The notes under the pieces were generated by a model. That model ran no database searches. It saw only the letters and a program-made list of their open reading frames with translations, and was not told the origin of the DNA. Made by a program: the position numbers and the translations under genes. A stretch of DNA of 64,000 nucleotides from Microdochium bolleyi (Eukaryota; Ascomycota; Sordariomycetes; Xylariales; Microdochiaceae): contig KQ964249.1 of assembly GCA_001566295.1 (NCBI GenBank), positions 1,426,001 through 1,490,000 on the forward strand, written 5' to 3'. How positions within the stretch are numbered: position 1 is the stretch's first letter; each line of letters begins with the position of its first letter. Below, piece by piece: positions 1 to 11,864 of this stretch.

Positions 1-193
1 ACACCTTCATCTCCACACCTTCATCCACGGACTCTCTTGTGCCAGCTCACAAGTCTGCAACATTTCATGTCATGCCAACACTTCCCTCTTCACCATGGGT
101 CGGTACATCCAAGGGATGAGCTGGCCGCACTTCGCTGATCAACTGAGCCGCCGTCGGGCAAAGTGTACGTCTACTCCCGCATCCTTCGAGTTC

Positions 194-232
194 TCTTCTT
201 CTTCTTCTTCTTCTTCTTCTTCTTCTTCTTCT

Positions 233-279
<47 letters not shown>

Positions 280-348
280 TTCTTCTTCTTCTTCTTCTTC
301 TTCTTCTTCTTCTTCTTCTTCTTCTTCTTCTTCTTCTTCTTCTTCTTC
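194..348. repeat. TTC/GAA trinucleotide microsatellite (about 51 units)
   Basis: An almost uninterrupted run of TTC triplets, with one imperfection near 255-257 where a C-for-T change breaks the pattern. Read in six frames it gives long poly-Ser, poly-Phe, poly-Glu and poly-Arg open frames, which are artefacts of the repeat. One strand is pure polypurine and the other pure polypyrimidine, so it can in principle form a triplex and is expected to vary in length between isolates. Confidence 0.97.
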
Positions 349-1060
349 CACGGGGATCATGCTCTGGTTGAACCATCGCAGCAATCTCATTGACTAACAA
401 AAACAAAGTCAAATAATCACCCAATCACCAGGCACAACTCACGCCGCTATCACAAGGTGTCATCTGCCTCTGAACAAGCATCGACATCGGGTAGAGTGTT
501 TGTGCGCAGTCCCCCGCCTCCCTATACGTACGCAAACAGCTAACAAGACAAACGTTAGTATATCATGATCAGCAACCTCCAACATCGCTGTCACAAGTTG
601 ACAAGCCTCCCTGAATACATCTCGAAGTCTGCTTGACTTTCACATCTCACATCGGGCTCACCACATTGTCCGACCGGCCGTGGCTTACACGCTGCCAGAA
701 CCTCGCATCGGTCATGGAAGAGTGATCGACAGGGTCTCGGCCTCCAGCATCCCGATGTCAGTCTCAAACATGTCGGTCAAGCAAAGCAACATCTTCAGAC
801 CTACACAGCAGGCTACGACTGAGTCTGCACAAGAGCTGCGTTTGCGGCAAGCGCACACTTCGAACCTTGGAGGATTTCGTCCATATCAAGCGCAGTCTTG
901 TCAAACCTGCCCATGACGGTCGTCAAAGTTATGAGCCAGGCCACCGTCATAGTTATGAGCCCGGAAGTCAACGCTGGTGCGCGGAGTCGCGAGAGCTTCA
1001 CGACCCTCACCGCCTCAACGTGGCCATGATGCGTGCGGAGCTCGGCGAGGTCTGGATGTT
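349..1060. other. No recognisable gene between the microsatellite and the helicase remnant
   Basis: Open frames here are short and resemble no family I know. A small imperfect duplication around AGTTATGAGCC occurs at about 929 and 949. It may be decayed upstream sequence of the helicase fragment that follows, but I see no Walker A motif to prove this. Confidence 0.5.
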
Positions 1061-1930
1061 CGACCAGAGTCTACTCGCTCGTGAAAGAGGTCGCGTGCAA
1101 CATTGACCAGATCTGCCGCCATGGGAAGCCAGACACCAAGACTCTCTGGATTCTCCCTCACAACGATGGCGTGGACGGCGTTGCGGCGAAGACCGTGAAG
1201 TGTGCTCAGTTCCTCGGTACTCCCGAGAAAGATCTCCCCAAGGTTCTCAGAGTCTACTCACTTGTCAAGGAGGTCAAGGCTGGCGCTCGTCGTCTCGGCA
1301 GTGACAAGAAGCAGAGTGTCGATGCCGACGTCGCAAAACCCACTCATGACGAAGACGACGAGGGGTTCACCGCTCTCGAGCATCTCCTTGTATCCACTGT
1401 CCTTGCCAGTTGGCAAGAGAGTCACCTCGTTCGTGAGTGGCCGAAGAAGAACTTCCCGGTGTCCTCTTTACACGCCGAGCTGGCTACACAGGTCTTGGGT
1501 CCAGTCATCGCTGGCGAGCCCAGATACGTCTCTCGTTGTCGCGATCTTCTCAAGACGTTCAACGACAAGGGCAAGGTCGAAGAGTGGGAGCTTGACTCGG
1601 CGAAGGACATCGTCAAGCAAGCCACCCTGGAGATGCTGTCGGAGGCTGAAATCGTTGCAACCACCGCTTATGTTGCTCCAGAGACAGCTTTCAGAAGAGC
1701 CTTCAAGCCGACCATCGTCATTCAGGATGAGAATTCCCGCTCCCGTGAAGCCACGACTACCATGATGCTCTCGTCTTTCCCCACTGCACTTCTACTTCTT
1801 TTCGTCGGCGATCCGAGACAGCTGCTCCTGTACGTCGGTTCGACACGCGCAAAGTATGAGAAGTCATTCAACACCGCCTTCGCTCCTCAGTTGGAGCTGT
1901 CCCTCGGACCGCTTCTTTCATCCGGGAGCC
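1061..1930 (+). pseudogene. Remnant of a superfamily-1 (DNA2/NAM7-like) helicase
   Basis: One frame open over about 300 codons (1033-1998) resembles the middle of fungal SF1 RNA/DNA helicases: a segment like motif Ib (AEIVATTAY), a degenerate Walker B (IVIQDENS, where the family has I-x-DE), then a clear motif III (VGDPRQL) and the downstream segment ending LELSLGPLL. The Walker A loop, the C-terminal RecA lobe and an in-frame ATG at the 5' end are missing; the first possible start is GTG. A short direct duplication encodes RVYSLVKEV twice (about 1068 and 1250). Homology ends near 1930. I read it as a truncated, probably non-functional copy. It could instead be one exon of a gene whose other exons I failed to recognise. 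Confidence 0.55.
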
Positions 1931-2381
1931 AGACCTCGGCCCAAATCGGAAATACTGGTCGATGGCGGCGCAGATGTCTCGCATGTCTTCCGGTCTGAGC
2001 GGCTGGTATTCCGCGGCGCGAATGACTGCGCAACTCTTGCAGTCGGGCCGCCCCTGGGAAGCGTCTGGTGCCCGTACTGCTGGGAAGCTCGCCTCGCCCA
2101 CCTGCTGTATACGATTGGAACAGGCCATTGCAGACCTCTCGTTGTACTTCTTAACGTAGTACGCGTCGCTCCTGAAGACGACGGCGGTGCCAGCCTCCTG
2201 GTCTGACAGCGCGTCTGTCATCACATCGTCCTCAGGTGTACCTGTACCATGCTGGGCGGTGATTTGCTACAGAGGCTAAATGCCATATGAGAGTCAAATT
2301 TTGTTGATCTGGCGAAGTGGCACCATGTTGTACGCGTAGTGCTCACCTTCAGTCAGGCAAACGGCGATCTCAAGGACGAGT

Positions 2382-2445
2382 GGTTCAGAGGTTCAAGGGT
2401 TCAGAGGTTCAAGGGTTCAGAGGTTCAGAGGTTCAGAGGTTCAGA
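2382..2445. repeat. Short tandem repeat, unit about 8 bp (GGTTCAGA / GGTTCAAG)
   Basis: Eight or so copies of an 8-base unit lie head to tail, alternating GGTTCAGA and GGTTCAAG at the start and becoming uniform GGTTCAGA at the end. It is not the fungal telomere repeat (TTAGGG). It lies in non-coding DNA. Confidence 0.9.
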
Positions 2446-4140
2446 CAATCAGACATGTCCAGCAGATTGTAATTGTCTAGGAACACCTTACACTTCCGCG
2501 ATAACTCCATTCCAACTGTATACCTCAGAAGTCATCACAATAGTATAGATGTTCTCACTACTGATGTTGACCGTGTAGACCTGACCGGGCCGTGAGGGCT
2601 ATCAGAGCTCGTGATGGGCATCTTATCGTGCTTTTACCAACCAAAGAACTTGCTTGAAGCCTTGTCGAAACAGCTCGACCGAAGCCTTGTGGTTGTGTCG
2701 AAGGGTTGGCGCGACGTCCAATCAGCAACTCAAACATGTAGCACTGTCTCTTCGTTCTCTTGTTCCCAAGCCCTCATTTGCTAGATCCCTGGAGGAGCGA
2801 GCGGCTGATATTCCGGCACTTGTTCACGTGTTAAGTGGTCGGCATCTGGGCTTCACAGTAATGATACTGTTCATCCGTGCGGCACCAATACACCAGGCGA
2901 CGCAAGCCAGACGGAACCACGGAGCTGCGGAGCGGCCAGGCTATACAAGACGCAACAGTAGTGATATTGTTGCTATATGTATCTATCGGCGCAGAAATTT
3001 ACCATGCGAATCAGTGGTGATGCCTCAGCAGCGGCGAGGGGAAAACTAGCAGGACACGACCCGTGTGCCGAAGAATTGAACATGCCACAATGACAGAGCG
3101 CTGGGGTCTCGCCTTGAACACTTTGCAACACGTGGTGTATGACATCGTCCAGATTCACGAAATGATGTCCGCGTAGATGGGACAAGCCAAGTTTGAGGAT
3201 GAAATGGGAGAGGATACCGCTCCATGTGGAGCCGCGGGCTGGATGATACATGCTCGCCGAGCACCCGAACGACGAGATTGCTTCGCACCCCATCTTCGAG
3301 GACTGGAGGATTCTGTGGGCGGCGGTAACATGGTGAGCTGGAGGACAGGCCGTCTTTGAGCGCTCGAGCTACCCGTGCAGTTAACCCTGGGTCGTCGATG
3401 CCTTGTGTACATTCCGGTCGCGACGGGAACGGGTTGCCTTTGGATGAGGAGTGTGAGGGCGCAGTGTTTTGCAATGCGAGAGAAGGAAATCGTTGTGACA
3501 AGGAAGCAGCGGAAGATTGTCTCCATGCAGGTCAGGGACATCAACACATGCTGCCTTCGCTATGCGTGCGAGGAAGGAGCGTGGTGCGCCATCTGGAGTG
3601 AGTGGCAGCCTCTGGCATGGCGCAAGAGGTGACAGGGCGGGCGGTGCAGCCATGTACCTTTTACAGAGAATCGAAAACAAGAGAGCAATCTGCGCTCGGG
3701 GTTCCGAAGTTCTGGAATTGCTACGGTTGTCATCACCATCTCCAGAGTTGTGCCGTGAAGACCTTGGACACGCTTCCTGATGTCGAGGTGCCGCGCGCAC
3801 TCGAATGGACAGACACACACCTGTCACGATCACCTTTGGGACACATGGCGTATCAGAAGAATCATGCGAGGCTTTGAACCACAGAATGATTGTGCAAACC
3901 GCTGTTCAATCACATGCAGCCTGTCAAGCCTGATGTGGAAGTGTTCCGAACAAGGAATGTGGAGAATGCATTGCACACAAGTTCACTGGCCAGGAGCTCT
4001 AGCGCACCGGCAGTGACCAATGGGAATTGTGGATCTAATTAAAGCTATTGTAGGGGGTATCTTATCAATGGTGAACCAAGACTATTGTCAAGGCTGACTC
4101 CCAGCAGTGTTGTTTCGGACCGGGTGTCTGGCCTGATGCC
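2446..4140. other. Gene-free stretch downstream of the OPT transporter
   Basis: Only short, overlapping open frames on both strands with no family resemblance, no repeats above trivial length and no tRNA-like folds. The last few hundred bases must hold the 3' untranslated region and poly(A) signal of the OPT gene, which is read leftwards into this region. Confidence 0.5.
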
Positions 4141-6688
4141 TTAACCGCAGTAAGCGAACTTGGGGCAGCCGACGGCACTGCCGTAAGTCTCACCACCGAC
4201 ACCAGCGACGGTGAGGATGGCGTTGAAGACACCACCGATACCCTCGCCAGCGCTGAGACCAGCAGCCAAGCTGAAGGCGTAGCAGTCCCAGGTCTTGGGG
4301 CTCTTCTTGAGCCAGATGGCGCTGGCGATGGCACCGACGGCCATGGCAGTGCTGTAGTAGGTCTGGGGCAGGGTGAAGGCCAGGCCGACAGCGTTCATGT
4401 TGGGCACGTAGATGTGGTACTTCTCGGGGATGAACTTGTACTTGGCGAAGACGATGACAATCGAGAGGATGCCGAAGCAGAGGGCGGTAACAGCGGCAGA
4501 TGTCGGGACAGGGAAGTTGGTGGCTGTCACGGCCTCAGCGAGAGCGGTCCAGGCTGCGACCGAGGGCAGGCCGAAGGCGCATTCGCCGTCCGCGAAGAGC
4601 TGCTTGTCCGTAATGCAAGGGTATGCCTTGCCGAAAAGCAGGAAAAGACCCGCGCACAGGAAGACGGAAGCCAAAGCGCCGATGGCCTGAGCGAGGAACT
4701 GGGCGTAGGGCGAGGCACTCAGGAGGTAACCTGTTCGGAGATCGCCCAACATGTCCACGGAGGTGGAAGCAGCACCAGCGGCGACAATACCACCAGTCAT
4801 GTTGATGTTCAGAGCCTGAGTGCCGTAGATGCCCTGGCCCTGAGTCAGTCCGCCAAAGACAAGCTGCGAGCTCTTGCCACAGGTGGAGACGGGGTTGATA
4901 TCAGTAGCTCCGGAGGACTGAGCGGCGATGAAACTGAAGATGAAGGCAAGGATGACGGCCAACAAGGTGAGGCCGGGGCTGACATTGTACTGCAGGGCAA
5001 GAACAATCATCGACACCGCAATAGAAAGGAGGACACCACCCGACCAGAGCCAGGTGGGGACCTGCTCCGACTTAGGAGAAGGGTCCTCGATCTCACGCTC
5101 GCCATTCGTCAGGTGCTTCTCGGCGAAAGTCCTGGTCGCAGGGATCTTCTCCGCAGTCTCGAAGAACGCGCGCTTCAGACCACGGTAGAGGATGGGGCCG
5201 TTCATGCCAACTTCGGCGAACGAGGCGCAAAGCATGAGCATGACGCCGACCCAAAGGTTCCAGTAACGAGGCGAAGGCCTGTCGAGAGCGGTCTCCGCAG
5301 CGAGGGAGCCGTAGTTGACGACGCCCGGGAAGGTCTTGCTGGGAATGCCGAAGGTGGTGCCAGTCTTGACAGTGATGGGTCCAATGATGGCCCAGGCAAG
5401 AACGCTTCCACCAAAGAAAGAAAGGGAAGCGTTGAGACCGCTGAGGATACCGGCACCCAGGAACGCGGGGGTGTACTCGAAGACCCAGCCCCAGTTCTCG
5501 GCAGCGATGATCTCTTTCCAGCCCCAGGTGTACAGCCACCAGAAGACGTGGTGGTCCCAGAGGATACCAGGAGCATAAACGGAGACAATGCGGAGCGCCA
5601 TGGCGCCACCAAAGGCGGCGGCAAGGCAGATCGACTTCTTGCGGGCATCAGCCGCTCCCTGGCCTCCGACGGCGTGGAGAGCACGAATCGTGTAGGCAAC
5701 AGCCGTCGGGGAAGGGAAGATGAGCTTCAGCTTGAGGATGTAGAACTTGCGGAGAGCGATCGCGAAGAAAAGTCCGTAGTAAGCGGTGCAAAGACCGAAA
5801 GTGATGAGCTTGCCGATGTCTTTGGGAGACAAGTTAGCTTCAGCCCAGCGGTGCGACTCCCAGTCGAGTAGTACTCACCATCAGCGGGGTTCTTGGACAG
5901 CAGTCCCAAGTGGTACATCGCAGGGATAGGGCCGATGAACAAGATGCCCAGGCCGCCAGCCGCGCTGTGAGGTTGTCAGCTCAGAACTCAACCAAATGAA
6001 TCGCGGGGAATCATACGTCGCTGCTGTCTGCGCTGTGACGTTCTGTTTTAGGCAATTAGCGGGTCTGTCATATTATATTTGCTTTATTTGGAATACTGAG
6101 GTTGTGGAAAGACGTGTTGTTGAAGTTCACGATGTGGAAGCTTGGTGTTGAAATGGGGCGGTTTGGGAATTGTGGGACTGGGTGGAACTGAGCGGGGCGG
6201 ATTGGGTGGCTAGCGACTCAAGGTTGTGGGGTGGGGAACTGATGGTGAACATGTTGGGTCGCACTTACTTCCTTAGGACCAAAGTAACCACCGCCGAGGT
6301 ATCTAGGGCCATACGTGGAGATGGGCTTGAGGATGGCGAAACCGAGGATGGAGCCGAAGAGCGAGGCACCGAAGGTCCAACTGGTCTTGAGACCAAGGTA
6401 GATGTTGGATGCCGAGACGACGGCGCCCAGCAAGACACCAACGAGAACGGCGCGCACGGTGAACTGCCGGTCCTCTTCGGGCTGGCCCTTCATGGGAGGG
6501 AAAGGCTGCATGTTGTCGAGGAACTCGTGCTCGTCATCGTTCTGGACGGGCTTCTCGTCTCCATCGATGAAGTAGGGCTCCTGCTTCTCGTTGACCGAGG
6601 CAGGCTTCGCGTCACGCTGGGCCTGGCCGGACACCCGGATGGGCGCCGTGGTGTTGTCGTGGGCCTCGATGGTCTCGGTAGCCGCCAT
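4141..6688 (-). CDS. OPT-family oligopeptide/metal-peptide transporter
   Basis: Exons 6688-6269, 6042-6017 (only 26 bp), 5964-5879 and 5819-4141 give 736 residues with canonical GT-AG introns; the stop codon is 4143-4141. The product has a hydrophilic cytosolic N-terminus (about 1-70), then many hydrophobic segments. The order of motifs is that of the oligopeptide transporter superfamily: a first membrane pair followed by YFGPKE, the NVTAQTAATAAGG segment made by the micro-exon, and later conserved SPYAQF and LPQTYYSTAMA-like stretches. It resembles the yeast YGL114W-type branch (about 725 residues) more than the Isp4/Opt1 branch. Members move small peptides, or metals chelated by peptides or siderophore-like ligands, with protons across the plasma or an internal membrane. 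The substrate cannot be told from sequence. Start: the only ATG opening this frame. Confidence 0.93.
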
Positions 6689-9600
6689 TGTTCAGGTTTG
6701 CACGGGCTGCTGATCTGAAGAAGGGATGGGGAGAATCCAAGACGGTGCCCGGCCGGAAGGTGGGTTGTCGTGCCTTTTATCTCTGAGTCCTCCTGTCTAC
6801 TGGTTATATCCAGACCCTTGATTCGCCTCTCCCGACATGCGAGAGCGATCCCCACGTCCTGTGAGTCCACTGGCCCACCCCCGGAGCCCCTGCGCATGGT
6901 CGACATGCCTGACTTGCCTGTTCGGGGGTCGAGGTCGGACGAGCTGTGGGTGGAGTCCGGCGGAGGCCACACGAGATGATGGTTTTTTGCACGATGGCCG
7001 TGGCGAAGACCCAAACCGGAACTAAGAGGGTCCTCCGCGGTGATACGCCTGTTATGCACTTTGTGCGGTGATCATGCTACGCTCCGCCAGTCCAGCCAAC
7101 CAACATAGCCCCTGAGCAGCCCCTGCGAGCACGATCACCACCACCATCAGCCCAGCACCCAACACGCGACGAAGGAGGTAATCGGTAACGTGTCGCCTCA
7201 TCCCACCCGTGGACACCTCGGATCGCAACACAGCGGGAGAGACATGACAGGATTCCAAAGACGGGGGCCCCCTGCGATCACTGATGAAGGTTGGTGGGGC
7301 CGGCCCGAAGAGGCAGGTGAAACGGCGTCGAAGGCGGCCGCCACTTGCTTGATGTCGCTAGCACAGGCTCGGCGAGCTGCTTGTTTTGTTCGAATGTTGC
7401 GCATCCAGAACACTGAGAGAAGACTGGACGCCACCCAATCACGGCTGCGCCTGCGCATGCTCATGGCCCGCCCTGATGCCGTGCTCGCCGCATCCGCCAC
7501 GTGCCAAGACCAGCTACTCGGGATAATTGTCATTCGGATTGCTGGCCCCTCCGACTCGACGTCTCTGTCCACGAAGCATACTGCGTACACCAATCCGCCG
7601 GGGCCGCAGCCGGAGACGCCCACAGGACCCCGGCGGACTATTCTTTGGGGAACCTGGTGTGTCGAGCAATCCTGTCATTAGCGTGCTCCGTATTTGATAG
7701 CTGAGGCCCGGTTCGTCAAAGAGGGCCTGGAGGCGACTCCCCCCGGACTGGCATGATCTGGAATCTCAACTGCGACACCCGGCGACAAGGTTCTCTGAGA
7801 CCATCATCACCGTTAAGCCGGGGGCGGATGATATGCAATCCAGGGCCCCCGGCTGCTCGCCGCCACCTCCCTGACTGATAGCTGCAGATACTGCGTCCGG
7901 GGGTACTCCAACAGGACAATTTGTGCGCCATGCAGACGACAATCGGAGCTTGGCCTACGGATAAGCTCTGCTCAGCATCCCTGGCCCGCCCCTGGGCTCT
8001 TGGGAGGCTTGGTCGGGGCCGGAGGGCGCACATCCTCTGCACCACCCTGTGCGCCCGTCAGCCAGTCAGCCATTAGCCACGCCGCCGTTCTTTCTTGGCA
8101 TCGCGGCAGGCTTCCTTCTGGCGTCTGCTTGGCATATCTTGCCTCGGATCGTTGCCTGTTGGAATGGGGACCCGCTCGCAGTCGGGTACGGTCTCTGACA
8201 AGCGAGTGGCTCCCCGGCAGCGTCAGGTGCCATGGAGCGCAAAAAAGGCCCACGGGCCTGGCCGGAGTACTCCGGACAATGCCCATCCTCTTCTCCGGAC
8301 AGGAGTCAGGGACAGCTCGACGGTGGGCCACTCGGCCGCCGACTAACGAAGGGTGGACTTGAACGGCCCGGAGCAGCCTTCCCTTTGCAGATGGTCCTCG
8401 GCACCATTCCCGCACCACATGCAGCCTCGAACATGCCAGACTCATGCGTGTGTGTCGTCTAAAATGCACTTCACACGGCGGGAGTCCGCGATGATGACGC
8501 TGATGATATGTAGCCACAGAGTGCTTATCTTCGTGGTGCCGTCTGCACACTTTGCGGCAAAGGCTATCTCGGGGTCAAAATAGTGCAATCTGGCCAATAG
8601 CCAACAGCGTCGCCGGTCGATTGTAGCAACCACCGCGCATCGTCACATGCCATGCCTGGCACTGGGTATTATCCTGCAGGATTCAGTGCGCATATCTCAT
8701 CTTATGCTGTTGGTTGTAGTGTTGCGCCACGGATGGAGCTCGCAGCCTCGCACTGTCGGGCCGCGACCGCAGCAGACCCTCTCAGCCAGGGAAGCCCTGG
8801 TCGCGTGCTTAGGTCGAGACAGTCGCCATCTTGGCACAATCAAATGCCACTTGTACTTTCGCTTGAAGCCCTCTGGGACCGACTTCAAGGACCTGCTCCG
8901 TGATGTGGCTTCTCTGCCATATTGCGACATGCTGGGAGATTCATCAGACTGTTGCGCGCCTGATTACGCGTCCTTGGCAGTGTCTGCGATCTCGGGTCCA
9001 TCGTCCCACAACTCTCCGGCCACCGAATATAGCTGACGGTCAGAACATTCAACACCACCGGTGTCTGAGCTCAGGAGCCGTTCAACATCGTAGTGATCCG
9101 CAGCACACCACACAGAAGCTGAAACGTGTTGGTAGGGGAGACTGAAGAACTACTTGCCAAAGTCCCAAGGAAGAAGTGCTGTGGTCTGGACCCGGGTATT
9201 TGTACCCTGGTCATATGCAATTCGTATCTACTCGCGCAATCTCGCCGTTGCATTCAACCTGGAAGCATGTGCAATCCAATGCAATTAATCTTTGAAGGGG
9301 TGTCCCATATTTTCATGCCAGGGGTGATCGTGCTCGTTTAAGCCGCAACTCAGCCACAGCTCCGCAGTACTCGCGTGTCAGCCACGGCAGGCCTTTCCTC
9401 AGTATGGATACGCTCGTGTGCTTGAGCTGTGTTACCTAAGCCCCCTGCAGCAGGCAGTGACGACACCCACTCTGTTGCCCTAGGCTGCAACAGTCATTGG
9501 GCCTCCAACTTCGACTTTCAGCTTCCAACCACAGCACGAACAACAGTATTGCCGACTACTACGCACATAACTACACAGCACCGACCTCGAGTATCGACAG

Positions 9601-9804
9601 GCGCCAGAATATAGCCGCTGCTTGCGACAAAGCGCAACCAGCCACGAGCATCAGCTCTCCACCGACCAGCACGCGACAGCATCCTCTACCCCTCATCCCA
9701 CGCTCGGCAACAACAGCTTTCGGGGTACCTCGCATTGGCTCGAAGCCCGAGGAGGAAGACCACAGCTTCAACGATCCCTTCCACGACGATATCTCGCGAC
9801 CAGC
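6689..9804. other. 3.1 kb intergenic region between the OPT and verprolin genes
   Basis: This holds the OPT promoter (left end) and the verprolin promoter and 5' untranslated region (right end). Open frames up to about 190 codons exist on both strands, but their composition (Arg, Pro and Ser rich, mutually antisense) is that of GC-rich non-coding DNA, and none resembles a known family. No tRNA or repeat was seen. Confidence 0.5.
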
Positions 9805-11152
9805 ATGCCGCCTCCTCCACCACCCCCTCCGCCACCGCCTCCGGGCATGGGAGGTCCTCCTCCACCGCCTCCTCCTCCCCCGGGCGGCCTTCCTTCGAGA
9901 CCCGCGGCCGGTGCCGGTAGAGTACGTGTGCCGAGTCCACATCAACCAGTCGTCATTCTCTAATCGGCAACAGGGCGCTCTTCTTGGCGACATCACGAAA
10001 GGCAGGGCTTTGCGAAAGGCAGTCACAAATGATAGATCGGCTCCAATAGTGAGCAAGCCGTCGGGCGGCGGCGGCGGTCCTCCAATGGGAGGCGCGCCGC
10101 CAGTGCCTGGCATGGGTGCGCCTGCAGTTCCGGGTGGTCTGGCACCACCAGTACCAGGAAACCGTGCGAGGAGTAACAGCGACCAAGGGGGTGGCAGCGC
10201 TGCCCCGGCGATGGACGCCGCGCCCCAGCTTGGCGGGCTTTTTGCCGGTGGCATGCCCAAGCTGAAGAAGCGGGGAGGTGGCATTGACACAGGAGGTAAA
10301 TTCCCTTATGGCATTGGGGGCGACTTTCTAGTATACTGACAAAGTACAGCGACTGGGCAAGCAACTTATATGTCGGATTCTGAGGCTCCGCGAGCGCCAT
10401 CTCTACCTTCAACGCCCAGACCGCCGGCCAGCGGCGCCCCGGCTATTCCTGGCCGCACCGTGCCCTCAGCGCCTGCCGGCATCGCCAATCTTCGGAGCGC
10501 CAGCGATCGTCCTTTATCTAGTGCCACAATAGGGTCAAAAGGGCCACCTCCGCCCATTGGCAAGAAGCCACCACCTCCGCCAGGCTCGCGGAAACCGTCC
10601 TCTAATCTGCTGCCGCCGCCCGGTGCGCCGGCACCACCTCCACCTCCTCCTCCGTCCTCATCGGTCCCGCCTCCGCCGCCTCCACCCCCTCCATCTTCCG
10701 CACCAGCACCTCCGCCACCACCGCCACCACCGTCCGCTGCACCAGCTGCACCGCCTCCGCCATCGTTTGCACCGGCTGCACCTCCTCCTCCGCCGCCGCC
10801 CGCATCTGCCCCCCTTCCACCGGCGGCGGCGCCACCACCGACCAGTCCGGCACCGAGAGAATCGCCGGCTGCCTCCAACCGTGCGCGGGCAGGGTCGAAC
10901 CTGCGCTCCCAGATGCTCGACCCCAGTGCCTACACGTTGGCGCCGACAAATGGAAGCGCGGGTAAGCCGCATAGTCCTTCACCCTTGAACACAGGTGCTC
11001 CTAGTCCTCAGGAGAGGTATGTCGTGCAGGACACAAGGTGGCGATTCACCGCCGATTCCATGCTGCCCAAGCCGCGGCCTTTTGTAGGAGGACCGAAGAA
11101 ATATCGCGCAGGTCGTGGGAGCAGTGTCCCGCTCGACCTGAGTGCGCTGTAG
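9805..11152 (+). CDS. VRP1: Verprolin/WIP-type actin-binding protein
   Basis: Exons 9805-9921, 9974-10295 and 10350-11152 encode 413 residues. The protein opens with two proline blocks (residues 2-27, profilin/SH3 ligands). Right after the first intron comes a WH2 actin-monomer site (about 40-64: GALLGDITKGRALRKAV, then TNDRSAP). A long Pro-rich middle (about 200-330) follows, and a C-terminal WASP-binding tail (about 374-413) containing RWRFTADSMLPKPRPF and ending in SVPLDLSAL. This arrangement is diagnostic of verprolin, which binds Las17/WASP and type I myosin at cortical actin patches and drives Arp2/3-dependent endocytosis. It is shorter than yeast Vrp1 (817 residues), as expected for filamentous fungi. 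The start ATG is followed directly by the proline run. GC-skewed antisense frames (poly-Gly) over this gene are shadows. Confidence 0.95.
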
Positions 11153-11864
11153 AGTAGGACGTCGACCAGTTTGAGAAAGACGGAGCACATTCGCGTAGCT
11201 ACAATCTCGCCTGCATCATCCAGTGTAGTGTGGAAAAGCCGGCCCAGCAAGAAGAGGTGAAATCCAGACCGTGTGCGAGCACAGCCGGGGATTGGCGCAA
11301 GGAAGAGCGGGCCTTGACTACCCACGATGGCCCGAGTGACTTTCTTGCTATTCACGCTGATTAACAATAGTCCACAATTCACGGGCTTGAATGCAATGAT
11401 TTGCTCCACGATGTGTAAGAAACGAGACCCATGGTAGAGGCTCATCCTGATTGCGTACCCAGGTCAGCGGTGCCGGGGCGCAATGCGTTGTGCTCGGTGT
11501 GAGCTGCGGCTATAGGTCGGCCGGGCCGAGGCCGAGCTCGGGGCGCGGAGGTGCCGGTCGGCGCTCTCGGAGCAGGACCGGGGCCACCCACCGACCCCTC
11601 TTCACAAATGCCTGCTCGCGTGGACCAACAACATTCCCGATTGCGCAATTTACAAATTGTCTGAGCTCTTGCCATCTGTACAGCAGGTTGCTGGACCATC
11701 CCCGAGTTGCTCTGCCTGCCGCGGCTAGTCCCCGGCTCTACGGCTTGGCGTCATCGCCTCACGTGTTCGTGTGCGGAAACAGATGACGTAAGGACCGGCC
11801 AGCGAGCAACGCCTGGAGCTCCCACCAGCACAGTCAGACCACAACAGGGCCGACATTTGAGACC
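11153..11864. other. Intergenic region, verprolin to MFS transporter
   Basis: Both flanking genes read rightwards, so this holds the verprolin 3' end and the promoter of the MFS gene. No convincing open frame or repeat. Confidence 0.5.

Noticed and set aside
65..424. Open frames of poly-Arg, poly-Ser, poly-Glu and poly-Phe on both strands
   Set aside because: They are the reading frames of the TTC microsatellite, not proteins.
4414..5871. A 485-codon plus-strand frame inside the OPT gene
   Set aside because: Antisense shadow of a GC-rich membrane-protein gene; its Asp/Glu/Gly-rich composition mirrors hydrophobic codons on the coding strand.
10366..10878. A 170-codon minus-strand Gly-rich frame over verprolin
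   Set aside because: The complement of proline codons; verprolin's WH2 and C-terminal motifs fix the coding strand.
10965..11000. Possible extra intron (GTAAGC ... ACACAG) in the last verprolin exon
   Set aside because: Under 40 bases, below the usual minimum here, and read-through keeps the frame.
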